From Chloroflexota bacterium (GTDB taxonomy: Bacteria > Chloroflexota > Dehalococcoidia > Tepidiformales > Tepidiformaceae), in assembly GCA_026710655.1 (NCBI GenBank), contig JAPOQN010000035.1, positions 1 to 64,000 of the forward strand: 64,000 bases of DNA. Direction: 5' to 3'. Made by a program: the position numbers and the translations under genes. Below are positions 47,852 to 56,863 of the stretch, one piece after another (position 1 is the first letter of the stretch; each line of letters starts with the position of its first letter). The notes under the pieces were generated by a model. That model searched no databases. It was not told the DNA's origin and saw nothing but the letters and a program-made list of their open reading frames with translations.

Positions 47852-48520
47852 CTAGTCGAGGCGGAAGGGCGGGTAGGCGTCATGCACGAGCAGCAGGTAC
47901 GCCTCCACCCGTAGCGAATACCGCACCACGCTCGCGCTGAAGTCGTACAGCCGCTGCGGGTACCTTCCGAACAGGACGGTCGTGAGCCATCCGAGAATGC
48001 TCGCGACCGTGAGGGCGGCGTTGAGCACCGCCAGCGCGGGGATGTGGGGCAGGAGCAGCGGTAGCCGGAACACCACGCTGAAACGGTCACGGGCGAGGGG
48101 GGCAGGGGGAAGCGTGAGGGTCGCCGGGTATTCGCCGAAGCCGAACGGCGGAAACTCGTCCCGCAGCAGGGTCGCGTAGGCGACCGTCTTTGCGCGCCAA
48201 CTCAGGTAGAAGACGGCGACCTCCCGCAGGTCGCGCGGTTGGCGCCCCGTGATGGCGATGGCAAGCCACGACGCGACCGTCGCCAGCGCCGCGACCACGC
48301 CGATTGCGCCCACGGTGAGCGGCACCGTCAGGGGCGCGATCCCGGCCAGGATCAGCAGCGGCGCGACGACCATCCCCAGCAGGGAGGGACCGCCCGCGAA
48401 CAGGAGGTGCGGCACCGCGAGAACGAGCCGCAGCGCGCCCGAGAGCCGCCGCCGTCCCTCGTACGCCGGCTCGACCTCGAATGAGACCGGATGCGCCGCG
48501 CCATCCCCGCCGCCGAACAC
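47852..48520 (-). CDS. DUF4389 membrane protein
   Basis: 222 residues with hydrophobic helices near 28-50, 55-90 and 155-180. The family markers are RLVLAVPHLL, FYLSWRAKTVAYATLLRDEF and RYSLRVEAYLLLVHDAYPPF (the Y-P-P-F repeat typical of DUF4389). Function unknown. The GTG start lies 6 nt after TAGGAT. Confidence 0.85.
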   Translation of the reverse strand: MFGGGDGAAHPVSFEVEPAYEGRRRLSGALRLVLAVPHLLFAGGPSLLGMVVAPLLILAGIAPLTVPLTVGAIGVVAALATVASWLAIAITGRQPRDLREVAVFYLSWRAKTVAYATLLRDEFPPFGFGEYPATLTLPPAPLARDRFSVVFRLPLLLPHIPALAVLNAALTVASILGWLTTVLFGRYPQRLYDFSASVVRYSLRVEAYLLLVHDAYPPFRLD

Positions 48521-48526
48521 GCCGCC

Positions 48527-48532
48527 ATCCTA
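48527..48532 (-). promoter_or_regulatory. Putative -10 element of the DUF4389 gene
   Basis: TAGGAT on the minus strand lies 6 nt before the GTG at 48520. Confidence 0.45.
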
Positions 48533-48587
48533 GCAATGCGACACGAACCCCTCGGAGATCGCCGGGCGGGACTACAGCCTCCTCCCC

Positions 48588-50567
48588 ATGAGGCCCCTCT
48601 CCGCCACCCTCCGAGCCCACCAGCGCGGCCCCGACCGCCTCCCCTACGTCCGCGTCACCGTGCGCGCCGAACGCTGGGGCGTTCCCCTCCTCCCCTGGGA
48701 ACGCCTCTACCGCGGGGACGAAGCCGACTGCCCCCACGCCCTCGCCGTCACCGGCGACGGCGCCCTCGTCCGCGCCCGCAACGAGTCTGGTGCGCTCTCC
48801 GTCTCGCGTGTCGCCAACCCCGGCCCCGACTCCGGCTGGGCTACCTGGACCGCGCTCGGCGTTGCGGAGGAAGAGACCGGCGTCGCCCTCGCCGCTCGCG
48901 GCAACGAGGTGCTGCTCGCCTCCGTCGAGCGCGGTGGCCGCGCCCTCGTGCTGCGCCGCAGCAGCGACGGCGGCGCAACCTGGCAAGCGGCACGGACGCT
49001 CGTCCGGGAGAGCACGGCCATCTCCTGGGTGGCCCTCGCCATCAGCGCCTCCGACGGCGACGCCTGCGCCTTCTACACGCAGGGCGCCGGCGTCCTGAAG
49101 CGCCTCCGGCGCCGCGCCGGCACGTGGAGTCCTGCCCTTGCCTGGAACCGCGGCGGAGGCGTTTCCGCCCTCACGGGCGTCGCCGCCGTACACGATGGCT
49201 TCGACTACCGCCTCATCGTGAGCGGCCGCGCCCACCCGTCGGGCGCGAAACACGTCTGGTCCGCGTTCCTCGGCGATGGCGGCTTCCCCGAGGACTTCTG
49301 GTCCGGCCTCAACGCCATCGCCGAATCGGACGCCTCCTCGGTGCGGGAGTTCGGCGGTCCCGGCGTCTTCCGCCCCGGCGGCGCCGATCAGCGTGCCTGC
49401 TTCGCCGCCCGCGACTCCGGCGGGGAGCCCGGCAGCCGCGTCTACACGAGCCATCCGCCCGCCCTGATGGGTGGCAATCCCGATGGCTGGTCCGAACCCG
49501 AGCCGCATGAGGCCGCCTCCGCTTACGGCCTCGCGGTCGCGACCCAGGGCGCGACGACCGTCTGGGGTTCCACCCCCAACGGCGTCTGGCGCGCCCGCCT
49601 CGCGCCCGGCCGCGACCTGACCGACCGTCTCGTCGAGGCGTCATGGCGGCTTGAGCCCTTCGCCACCCGCGCCCGCGTCGCCCTCGACGACTCCGGCGGC
49701 GCCCTCCCCGACCTCTCCCCCGGCAGCACCGTCGAGATCGCGCCCGGCTACCGCTCCGGCGATGGCTCCGCCGCCGAGTTCGGCCTCTCCGTCCACGCCG
49801 TCACCGACCGGGTCATCCGCGAGAGCGCCGCCGGACGGGCGCGCGTCGTGCTGGAGTGCTCGGGCCCCTGGGAGCGGCTCGCCGCCTGGCGTGCCTCCCA
49901 GGTCTGGCAGTCGCCCGCGGGCGAGCGCTCGCGTGAGCAGATTTTCCGGCGCTTGTGCGCGCGGGCGGGCATCCGCGCGAGCGGCGGGGGCGGGCAGGAC
50001 TGGTCCGGCAGCTATCCGGCCTTCGCCATCCGGCCCGGCGAGTCCGGCCTTTCGGCCGCGCGCCGCCTGCTCGGAACGAGCCGCGTCGCCATCTCCTCCA
50101 GCGGCCAGAGCCTGGCCGTCTCCGCGCCCCCCGGGGAGGTCGCGGAGCGCTTCGGCCCCGGCGCCCACCCCGTCGAGACCGTCGGCCTGGGCGATGGCGC
50201 GCCCCCCAGCAACTGGGTGCGCGCCCAGGGCCCGGCGAACGACGCCGACGCCCACGACTTCGCCAGCATCTATCGCGACGGCCAGCGGCTGCGCCTCGTG
50301 CGCAGCCTCGATGCCGGCAGCGGCGTGCAGGCGCTCGACCGCGCGGCTGCCTCCCTCGAACGGGATCGGCGCGAGCAACGCGCGGGCCGGCTCGTCGCCC
50401 CCTTCCACCCCGGAATCGAGCTGTTCGACCCCATTGCCGTCACCGACGCGCGCCTCGGCCTGCGCGAGCGTCCCTACCGCGTCGTCGAGCTGGGCATGGA
50501 ATACAGCCGCCGCCCCGGCGGGCGGCCTCGCTACGACTCCGTCGTCGGCCTCGGGGAGATGGCTTGA
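48588..50567 (+). CDS. Phage-tail-like structural protein
   Basis: 659 residues. The N-terminal part (RLPYVRVTVRAERWGVPLLP, then a region with S-x-D-G-G-A-T-W) has sialidase/BNR-like beta-propeller repeats (about 60-330). The C-terminal half contains ERSREQIFRRLCARAGIRAS and GLSAARRLLGT-type segments like phage tail-hub or baseplate proteins. It ends with an ELFDPIAVTDARLGLRERPY block. No signal peptide. Its stop overlaps the next small gene (TGATG). Together they look like a two-gene remnant or domesticated piece of a tail module, since no capsid, terminase or integrase is near. Function unproven. Confidence 0.6.
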   Translation: MRPLSATLRAHQRGPDRLPYVRVTVRAERWGVPLLPWERLYRGDEADCPHALAVTGDGALVRARNESGALSVSRVANPGPDSGWATWTALGVAEEETGVALAARGNEVLLASVERGGRALVLRRSSDGGATWQAARTLVRESTAISWVALAISASDGDACAFYTQGAGVLKRLRRRAGTWSPALAWNRGGGVSALTGVAAVHDGFDYRLIVSGRAHPSGAKHVWSAFLGDGGFPEDFWSGLNAIAESDASSVREFGGPGVFRPGGADQRACFAARDSGGEPGSRVYTSHPPALMGGNPDGWSEPEPHEAASAYGLAVATQGATTVWGSTPNGVWRARLAPGRDLTDRLVEASWRLEPFATRARVALDDSGGALPDLSPGSTVEIAPGYRSGDGSAAEFGLSVHAVTDRVIRESAAGRARVVLECSGPWERLAAWRASQVWQSPAGERSREQIFRRLCARAGIRASGGGGQDWSGSYPAFAIRPGESGLSAARRLLGTSRVAISSSGQSLAVSAPPGEVAERFGPGAHPVETVGLGDGAPPSNWVRAQGPANDADAHDFASIYRDGQRLRLVRSLDAGSGVQALDRAAASLERDRREQRAGRLVAPFHPGIELFDPIAVTDARLGLRERPYRVVELGMEYSRRPGGRPRYDSVVGLGEMA

Positions 50568-50779
50568 TGGCGGCCCTGCGAGGGAGGCTGGTGCGTTTCG
50601 ACGGCAGTTCGTGGCGGGCCGTCGTGCGTCTCGATGGCTCCGCCTCGATGGAGATGACCGGCGTCGCCGTCAGCCGCGCCCTTCCCGCCGCTGAGCTGGT
50701 CGCCGGCCGTGTTGTCCTCGTCGAGACGGGCGATGACGGCGACCCCGCTGAGGCCATCCTCACCGCCGTCGTCGCGTGA
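50567..50779 (+). CDS. Small beta-barrel protein coupled to the tail-like gene
   Basis: 70 residues: GRLVRFDGSSWRAVVRLDGS, then a hydrophobic core and a GRVVLVETGDDGDPAEAILT end. The pattern suggests a small OB-like barrel as found in phage tail or spike-adaptor proteins. Its ATG overlaps the previous stop, so the two are made together. Not recognised as a named family. Confidence 0.55.
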   Translation: MAALRGRLVRFDGSSWRAVVRLDGSASMEMTGVAVSRALPAAELVAGRVVLVETGDDGDPAEAILTAVVA

Positions 50780-50802
50780 ATGGTGCGCTCGGGCGGCGCG
50801 TG

Positions 50803-50879
50803 TACACTCAATTTCCATGCCCTCGCCCCTGCTGCCCGAGCAGCCGGGCGGCGACCCCGGACGGGGCGCCATCCGGTGA
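50803..50879 (+). promoter_or_regulatory. Promoter and 20-residue leader frame upstream of the MFS gene
   Basis: TACACT (50803-50808) lies 8 nt before an ATG at 50817 that opens a 20-codon frame (MPSPLLPEQPGGDPGRGAIR). Its TGA (50877-50879) overlaps the GTG start of the transporter. The frame may couple transporter translation to its own. It contains no run of a single amino acid that would suggest classical attenuation. Confidence 0.45.
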
Positions 50880-52363
50880 TTCGTAGCCACGCCACTGCCA
50901 CCTATGGTCCCGGCAACGCCGTGCAGCGAACCCTCTCCTCCCTGCAGGAGCGCGAGTTCGCCTGGTACTTCGCCGGCAACACCGCCTTCTTCATGGCCAT
51001 GCAGATGCAGTTCGTGCTGCGCGCCCAGCTCGCCTACGACCTCTCCGATGTGGGATCGAAGGCCACCGGTCTCGGGCTGGTCACCCTCGGGGCGGCCATC
51101 CCCATGATCTTCGTGGCGCCCGTCGGGGGCCTCATTGCCGACCGCGTCAACAAGCGCACGCTGCTTATGGTCACGCAGTCGGCGGCGGCCATCGTCAGCC
51201 TCGTCACGACCATCCTCATCCTTACCGACCTGATGGAGTACTGGTACCTCTTCCTGCTCGCGTTCTCGGCGGGAACCATCTTCTCGCTCAACATGCCCGC
51301 GCGGCAGGCGCTGGTGCCCCAGCTCGTGCCCCAGCACAAGCTGATGAACGCGATCTCCCTGCAGATGAGCGGGATGAACCTGACCCGCATCATCGCCCCC
51401 GCCCTGGCCGGCATCCTGATCGCCCCCCTCGGGGTCATCGGTGTCGGCGAGAGCGGAGGTCTTGGCTGGGTCTATCTGCTGACGTTCGTGCTCTTCGTGG
51501 TCGCCGTCGCCTCGGAGTTCCGCCTGCCCGTCCACGGAATGCAGGCCGAGTCGGAGGAGGAGAGCTTCTTGGATGGGCTTCGCAGCGGCTTCCGCTACGC
51601 CGTCTCCACCCCCGTGATCCTCATGCTCCTGGTCGCCGGCATGCTCATGCCCTTCTTCGCCTTCCCCGTGCAGGTCATGCTCCCCCTCTTCGCCGAGGAG
51701 GTCTTCAACCGCCCGGGAGGCATGGGCTTCGGTCTGCTGATGGGAGCGGGAGGCGTCGGTGGTCTCATCGGCACGATCGTCTCCGCCAACTTCGATGGCG
51801 TCCCCAACAAGGGACACATCATGTTCGTTGGCGCCATCATCATGGGGGGATTCCTGGCAGCCTTCGGGGCGATTGGCATCTTCGGCCTTGCGCTCGTGTT
51901 CATCGCCGCCAGCAACATCGGCCAGATGCTGTTCATGTCTTCCAACAACACCGCCGTCCAGACTATCGCCCCCGAGGAGCTGCGGGGACGCGTCATGTCG
52001 ATCATGATGATGTCCTTCGGAGTCATGCCCATCGGCGTGCTCCCCATCGCCTACGCCGCCGACCGGTTCGGCGCGCAGGAGACCGTTGTCGTCGTTTCGC
52101 TGGTGCTGCTTGCCTTGCTCGCGGTCGTGTTCGTGGCCGTGCCCGCATTCCGCAACCTCCGCATCGATGTCCTGGCGAAGGCGGAGCTTTCGCCCGTGCA
52201 GGCCGCTACGCTGGTCGCCGAAGGCAAGCTCACCAGGGCCGAAGCCGACCGCCTCACCGGCAGAGCGAGACGGACGCCCCTGCCCGAGGGCACCCGCCGC
52301 AAGCGGTCGCCCGAGGAACGCATCGACATCCCCGAGGGGGCCACGCCCGCACCGCCGCCATGA
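50876..52363 (+). CDS. MFS transporter (ENTS/MFS_3-like)
   Basis: 495 residues with about 12 hydrophobic helices and the loop motif GGLIADRVNKRTLLM between helices 2 and 3. The type resembles EntS-like exporters. A hydrophilic C-terminus contains LSPVQAATLVAEGKLTRAEA and a basic tail. The GTG at 50876 was chosen because it overlaps the leader frame stop. Substrate unknown. The LLM oxidoreductase gene overlaps its stop (ATGA), suggesting a shared operon. Confidence 0.85.
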   Translation: MIRSHATATYGPGNAVQRTLSSLQEREFAWYFAGNTAFFMAMQMQFVLRAQLAYDLSDVGSKATGLGLVTLGAAIPMIFVAPVGGLIADRVNKRTLLMVTQSAAAIVSLVTTILILTDLMEYWYLFLLAFSAGTIFSLNMPARQALVPQLVPQHKLMNAISLQMSGMNLTRIIAPALAGILIAPLGVIGVGESGGLGWVYLLTFVLFVVAVASEFRLPVHGMQAESEEESFLDGLRSGFRYAVSTPVILMLLVAGMLMPFFAFPVQVMLPLFAEEVFNRPGGMGFGLLMGAGGVGGLIGTIVSANFDGVPNKGHIMFVGAIIMGGFLAAFGAIGIFGLALVFIAASNIGQMLFMSSNNTAVQTIAPEELRGRVMSIMMMSFGVMPIGVLPIAYAADRFGAQETVVVVSLVLLALLAVVFVAVPAFRNLRIDVLAKAELSPVQAATLVAEGKLTRAEADRLTGRARRTPLPEGTRRKRSPEERIDIPEGATPAPPP

Positions 52364-53370
52364 CCACGCTCAGTGTCCTCGATCAGTCACCCATCCGGCG
52401 AGGGGGCACCCCCGCCGAGGCGCTCGCCGAGACCGTGCGCCTCGCGCAGCTCGCCGACCGCCTCGGCTACGAGCGCTACTGGGTCGCCGAGCACCACAAC
52501 ACCTCCGCCCTCGCCTCCACCGCCCCCGAGGTGCTCATCGGCCAGATCGCGACCCATACGGAGGACATCCGCGTGGGCTCCGGCGGCGTCATGCTCCCCC
52601 ACTACAGCGCCCTCAAGGTGGCCGAGAACTTCCGCCTGCTGGAGACGCTCCACCCCGGGCGCATCGACCTCGGCATCGGGCGCGCCCCCGGCAGCGACGC
52701 CCGCACCGCCCGCGCCCTCGCCCCCAGCGGCGTCCCTATGGACCTGCGCGACTTCCCCAACCAGTTGCTCGACCTCTACGGCTTCCTCGCCGACGACTTC
52801 CCGCCCGACCACGAGTACCACGGCATCGCCGCCATGCCCCGGCCCCAGGCCATGCCCGGCCTCTGGCTGCTCGGCTCGAGCGATGTCAGCGCGGGCTACG
52901 CCGCCGAGCTCGGCTGGCCCTTCTGCTACGCCCACTTCATCAACTCCCATCGCGCCGATACCGCCCTCGACGCCTACAAGAAGCTCTTCTCGCCATCTCC
53001 CGTCGCGCCCGAACCCCGAGCCTCGATGGCCGTCTCCGCGCTCGTGGCGGAGACGGAGGAGGAGGCGGAACGCCTCAGCTGGAGTCGCTGGGGCTGGCGC
53101 ATGATGGGAACCGAGGGCCGTGGTGGCATTCCACCGCCCGAGGACGCCCTCGCCTTCAACTACACCGAGGCCGAACGGGAGTACCTGGAGGTGCTCAAGC
53201 GCCGCTCCATCTACGGCGACCCCCGGCAGGTGCGCGAGCGCCTGCTCGCCATGGGCGAGCGCTACGGCGTCGACGACTTCGTAGTCGTCACCATCACCTA
53301 CGACTACGGGGCGAGGCTGCGCTCGTACGAACTGCTGGCGGAGGCCTTCGCGCTGGAGCCGCGCGGCTAG
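52360..53370 (+). CDS. LLM-class flavin-dependent oxidoreductase (second paralog)
   Basis: 336 residues, luciferase-like family of the MsnO8 subtype. The N-terminal LSVLDQSPIRRGGTPAEALA, YERYWVAEHHNTSALASTAP and IRVGSGGVMLPHYSALKVAE segments are characteristic. The RIDLGIGRAPGSD and LWLLGSSDVSAGYAAELG segments also match. This subtype is usually FMN-dependent. It is translated with the MFS transporter, so a link between transport and oxidation of one compound is possible. The convergent YCII gene overlaps by 4 nt. Confidence 0.92.
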   Translation: MTTLSVLDQSPIRRGGTPAEALAETVRLAQLADRLGYERYWVAEHHNTSALASTAPEVLIGQIATHTEDIRVGSGGVMLPHYSALKVAENFRLLETLHPGRIDLGIGRAPGSDARTARALAPSGVPMDLRDFPNQLLDLYGFLADDFPPDHEYHGIAAMPRPQAMPGLWLLGSSDVSAGYAAELGWPFCYAHFINSHRADTALDAYKKLFSPSPVAPEPRASMAVSALVAETEEEAERLSWSRWGWRMMGTEGRGGIPPPEDALAFNYTEAEREYLEVLKRRSIYGDPRQVRERLLAMGERYGVDDFVVVTITYDYGARLRSYELLAEAFALEPRG

Positions 53371-53654
53371 TCCCCGCCGACCACCACCGTCCACTGCTTG
53401 ATGCGCCACGACGTCACCAGCCCGTTCGCCACGTACGGGTCGGCGGCTACGAACGCCTGGACCCGCGCCCGGTCCTCCACGGTGAAGACGAAGGCAGCGC
53501 CGTCGACCGGGTCGGCGAAGGCTCCCGCCATCTCGATATCCCCCCGCTCCACGTACTCGTTCGCGAGGGCGAGGTGGCCGGCGCGGAAGGGCGCGCGTTT
53601 TTCGACCACGTTTTCGACATAGTCGTACAGCAGGACGTACCGGGTGGTGGCCAT
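53367..53654 (-). CDS. YCII-related protein
   Basis: 95-residue dimeric alpha-beta barrel protein (YciI family). Features: YVLLYDYVENVVEKRAPFRA, HLALANEYVERGDIEMAGAF, then a VFTVEDRARVQAFVAADPYV helix and WRIKQWTVVVG. The histidine in the second segment and the aspartate of DPYV are the family's proposed active-site pair. Starts 2 nt after the TPR gene stop, so it is the last gene of that operon. Confidence 0.9.
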   Translation of the reverse strand: MATTRYVLLYDYVENVVEKRAPFRAGHLALANEYVERGDIEMAGAFADPVDGAAFVFTVEDRARVQAFVAADPYVANGLVTSWRIKQWTVVVGGD

Positions 53655-53656
53655 CG

Positions 53657-54415
53657 CTACTCCTCCCCCGCCTGGCGCAGCAGCTTCATGAACTCCTCGT
53701 CGCCGTCCAGCAGCGCGAGCTTCGTATCGCCCGCGGCCTCGGCCGCGAGCGCCGGCTGGCGCTCGAGCGCGTCCTGCAGGTGGCGAAGCGCGTCCGTGCG
53801 CTTCCCCAGCCCGGCCGCGGCCTGCGCCGCCCCGTAGTGCGCGGAGGCGTCCTCCGGCGCAAGCGTCGCCGCCTCCTCGAAGCTCGCCAGCGCGTCCTCA
53901 TGCGCTTCCGTCTCCAACTGCGCGAGGCCGCGGTTCACGATCACCGTCGGGTCCTCCGGGGTGAGCGCCAGCGCCCCTTCGAAGTCGGCCAGCGCTTCCG
54001 CCGGTTCGGAGCGGTACAGCCGCAGCATCCCCCGGTTGTTGAGGGCGTCGGCGTCCAGGGGAGTCAGCTCGATCGTGGCGTCGTAGTCCGCCAGCGCGTC
54101 GTCGAGCTGGCCCAGGCGGGTGTGCGCCGATGCGCGATTGAAGTGCGCCGCCGGAATGCCCGGCGTCTCCTCCAGCGCGCGCGTGTACCGCTCGATGGCC
54201 AGCTCGTACTGGCCCACGTTGAAGTAGACGTTCCCCTCGTCCAGGTAGCTCGCGGCCGTACGCAGGCGCGTTTCGCCGATGACCTCCTCCACTTCCAGCT
54301 CCCGCGCCTCCCCGCTCAGGGCGTGGCGCTCCGGACGTCCGAAGAGGCGCCACGCGACCGTGGCCGCCGCTCCCAGCGCGGCCAGCACCAGGATCCCCTT
54401 CAGCAGGCCTCTCAC
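53657..54415 (-). CDS. TPR-repeat protein with N-terminal membrane anchor
   Basis: 252 residues. One hydrophobic helix (about 6-24) is followed by about five tetratricopeptide repeats (about 55-225; for example GNVYFNVGQYELAIERYTRA, AHFNRASAHTRLGQLDDALA, DALNNRGMLRLYRSEPAEAL). The repeats are probably exposed outside the membrane and bind partners. The GTG start overlaps the upstream gene's stop (GTGA). Partner unknown. Confidence 0.85.
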   Translation of the reverse strand: MRGLLKGILVLAALGAAATVAWRLFGRPERHALSGEARELEVEEVIGETRLRTAASYLDEGNVYFNVGQYELAIERYTRALEETPGIPAAHFNRASAHTRLGQLDDALADYDATIELTPLDADALNNRGMLRLYRSEPAEALADFEGALALTPEDPTVIVNRGLAQLETEAHEDALASFEEAATLAPEDASAHYGAAQAAAGLGKRTDALRHLQDALERQPALAAEAAGDTKLALLDGDEEFMKLLRQAGEE

Positions 54416-54831
54416 GAGCCCTCCTCCTCGTCCGCCGCGCGCTCCATCAGCGCTTCCGTGATCGCCATGAGCCCGCTGTAGGCGTACACCACGTAGTCCC
54501 GCGGGTGCAGGTCGAGCTTGCGCGACTCCTCCTTGCGCGCCGTCACCGGGTCCCACGAGCCGGTGATCTCGACTGCCTCGTGGTCCACGCCGAACTCGAG
54601 CTCGTACAGGTCGCCGTCCTCCCCCACCACCACGCAGCCCCGCTCGGGGTCGCCCGCCGGTCCGGGGTCGCACTCGATCGCGTTCGTGAAGAAGGCGTTG
54701 GGGAAGGAGGGGAAGGGACGCAGCGCCGCACTCGCCTCCTTCAGCAGGATTTCCAGCTCGGAGGCCGCGCGTTCCAGCACGCGGTCTGCCCGCGACTTGC
54801 GCGCCAGGCTCTCCTGTTCGTCCTCGTTCAT
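54412..54831 (-). CDS. Uncharacterised soluble protein coupled to the TPR gene
   Basis: 139 residues, acidic, no membrane segment. A coiled-coil-like start (SLARKSRADRVLERAASELE) is followed by a beta-rich part (GCVVVGEDGDLYELEFGVDH) and a final helix. No family recognised. It is the first gene of an operon with the TPR and YCII genes; a purine-rich ribosome site and a TAGCAT about 30 nt upstream are present. Confidence 0.65.
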   Translation of the reverse strand: MNEDEQESLARKSRADRVLERAASELEILLKEASAALRPFPSFPNAFFTNAIECDPGPAGDPERGCVVVGEDGDLYELEFGVDHEAVEITGSWDPVTARKEESRKLDLHPRDYVVYAYSGLMAITEALMERAADEEEGS

Positions 54832-54939
54832 CGTGTGCTCCGCGCTCCCGCTCTCCGCTTCATGCTACGGCCCCCGGGCGTTCACGGACCAGAACCGGTA
54901 TCCGCGCGCCTGCTTACGTCCTTGCTCCGTGGTCCCTTG

Positions 54940-54945
54940 TAGACT
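54940..54945 (+). promoter_or_regulatory. Putative -10 element of the thioesterase gene
   Basis: TAGACT, 17 nt before the ATG at 54963, with GGGAGC between. Confidence 0.4.
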
Positions 54946-54962
54946 GGGGCGGGAGCTTCCGT

Positions 54963-55439
54963 ATGGCGTCTCGCCGCCTGACGCGTGACGATCTCGCTGT
55001 CGATACCTGCTGCTTCGTCTGCGACCCGGCTAACGAGAACGGCCTGCACGTCGCGTTCTTCCTGGACGAAGAGGCAGGCCGCGTGCTCGCCGACTACATC
55101 CCCTCGACCGCACACGAAGGCGCGCCCCACGTCATCCACGGCGGCGTCATCGGCGCCATCCTCGACGACGCCATGGCCTGGGCCGTGAACGTGCTCAGCG
55201 GCTCCTTCGGGCTCACCCGGCGCGGCGAGATCGAGTACTCGCGCATCGTCCGCCCGGACGAGTCCTACTCGATCACCGCCTGGATCTCGGAAATCGGGGC
55301 GAAGCGCGCCGCCACGGTTGCCGAACTGCGCGATTCCGAAGACCGCCTCTGTTGCACGACCCGGGCCCAGTTCTCCCTCATCTCGCACGAGGAAGCGACC
55401 CGCGCATTCGAGCGCCGCAGTGACGCTGGAGGCGACTGA
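54963..55439 (+). CDS. PaaI-like hotdog-fold thioesterase
   Basis: 158 residues. The hotdog core includes HEGAPHVIHGGVIGAILDDA with a histidine and aspartate at the active site (HGG ... LDDAM), and RRGEIEYSRIVRPDESY. The N-terminal CCFVCDPANENGLHVAFFLD is typical of the family. It probably hydrolyses an acyl-CoA. The stop overlaps the alpha/beta-hydrolase start (TGATG). Confidence 0.88.
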   Translation: MASRRLTRDDLAVDTCCFVCDPANENGLHVAFFLDEEAGRVLADYIPSTAHEGAPHVIHGGVIGAILDDAMAWAVNVLSGSFGLTRRGEIEYSRIVRPDESYSITAWISEIGAKRAATVAELRDSEDRLCCTTRAQFSLISHEEATRAFERRSDAGGD

Positions 55440-56242
55440 TGCCCCCGCGCCTGCTCCTTCTCCACGGCTACGTCTCGAACCCGGAGGCCTGGGCGCCCCT
55501 CCAGCAGGAGCTGGCTGGCGAGGTCGAGACGTTCGCCCCCCTCCTGCCTGGCTACGGGCGCGAACCAGACCCCGGGGACTACACCCTGGAAGGCGTCGCC
55601 GAGGCCCTCGACGAGGTGGTGGACCGGGTGCAGCCGGATTACGTGCTCGGCCACTCGATGGGCGCCCTCGTAGCCCTGCAGGTGGCGAACCGCCACCCCG
55701 GGCGCTTCAAGCGCGTGGGCCTGGCCGGCCTGCCGGTCTACGACACGGTCGAGGAGGGGCTCCGGTTCATCGGTTCCAGGAGTTCCACGCGCTCGAGCTA
55801 CATGCGCAACCCCGGCAAGGGGCACGCCTTCTGCCGCCCGGTCAACGCCCTGCGCCACCTGTGGGCGCCTGTCGCTTCCCTGCTGCTCCCCTCCTACCCC
55901 CTGCCCATGGTCCGGGGGATGTTCGACCACAGCGAGGCCGCCCACCGCGGCGGCATGGTCGATATCGTCTTCGGCGGCCACGTCCCCCGCCTCGCCGCCG
56001 CGCTGGAGACGCCCGTCACGTTGATCCACGGCACGGCCGACCGCGTCACCCGCCTTGACCCCGTCATCGACCTTGCCCGCGAGCGTGGCTGGCCCCTCCG
56101 CATCGCCCACGACGCCGGCCACGAGCTGATATTCGCCCAGCCCCGGGGGACCGCTCGCTGGGTGCGCGAGCGCCTTCTCGCCCCTGCCGCGGAAGCCGCC
56201 CCACCCCGGGTGGAGGACGCAGAGGCTGCTGGCTCCGCCTGA
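55439..56242 (+). CDS. Alpha/beta hydrolase (intact triad)
   Basis: 267 residues. The family motifs LLLLHGYVSNPEAW and VLGHSMGALVALQVAN, with the nucleophile serine in G-H-S-M-G, are normal here, unlike two other hydrolase-like proteins in the window. The acid (LIHGTADRVTRL) and histidine (HDAGHELIFAQP) follow. Coupled to the thioesterase. Substrate unknown. Confidence 0.9.
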   Translation: MPPRLLLLHGYVSNPEAWAPLQQELAGEVETFAPLLPGYGREPDPGDYTLEGVAEALDEVVDRVQPDYVLGHSMGALVALQVANRHPGRFKRVGLAGLPVYDTVEEGLRFIGSRSSTRSSYMRNPGKGHAFCRPVNALRHLWAPVASLLLPSYPLPMVRGMFDHSEAAHRGGMVDIVFGGHVPRLAAALETPVTLIHGTADRVTRLDPVIDLARERGWPLRIAHDAGHELIFAQPRGTARWVRERLLAPAAEAAPPRVEDAEAAGSA

Positions 56243-56320
56243 TCCGCCGTCCTCGACCGTTGCTCCCCGCGGGGAGCGCGCCTAAGCTCGAAACTCGAAC
56301 CACCCCGAGGAGGCGCGCCC

Positions 56321-56860
56321 GTGGAGAACTTCCTGCATATCGCCGCCGTCTGGCTGCACGTGCTCGGCATCGCCCTGTTCGTGGGCCCGCAGTTCTTCCT
56401 TGCCTTCGCCTGGGTCCCCGCCTCCCGCCAGATCGAGGACATGCAGACCCGTGTCGCCGCCATGCGCACCATCACCACCCGCTTCGGCTGGATCGGCGGC
56501 ATCGGCCTCCTGCTCATCCTCATCGGTGGCACCTACCTGATCATGACCTGGCGCGACTACCACAACATCGTCGAAGGCACGGCCTTCTTCGACCTGCGCT
56601 ACGGCGTCGTTTTCGTCATCAAGATGGTCATCCTCGTGGTCATGATCGTGCTGGTCGGCCTCCACATGTTCGTCGTCGGACCCAGCCAGGTCGACGCCAT
56701 GGAGGAACGCGCCCGCGGCGAGGACGTGCCCGACGTGCGCATGCGCCAAATCCGCATCACCTCCCTGGTGCTCAGCATCACGGGCCTCATCCTCGCCCTC
56801 GTCATCATGGGCTTCGGCGTGAGCCTCGGCGCCACCGAGTACTCCCTCAAGAATTTCTAG
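56321..56860 (+). CDS. CopD/DUF4149-like membrane protein
   Basis: 179 residues with four hydrophobic helices (about 8-33, 53-75, 92-116, 146-168). The histidines in NFLHIAAVWLHVLGIALFVG and in LVGLHMFVVGPSQ, together with FGWIGGIGLLLILIGGTYL, match the copper resistance D / DUF4149 group, where such histidines may bind haem or copper. GTG start after GAGGAGG. The PLP enzyme gene begins 3 nt after its stop. Confidence 0.78.
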   Translation: MENFLHIAAVWLHVLGIALFVGPQFFLAFAWVPASRQIEDMQTRVAAMRTITTRFGWIGGIGLLLILIGGTYLIMTWRDYHNIVEGTAFFDLRYGVVFVIKMVILVVMIVLVGLHMFVVGPSQVDAMEERARGEDVPDVRMRQIRITSLVLSITGLILALVIMGFGVSLGATEYSLKNF

Positions 56861-56863
56861 GCG

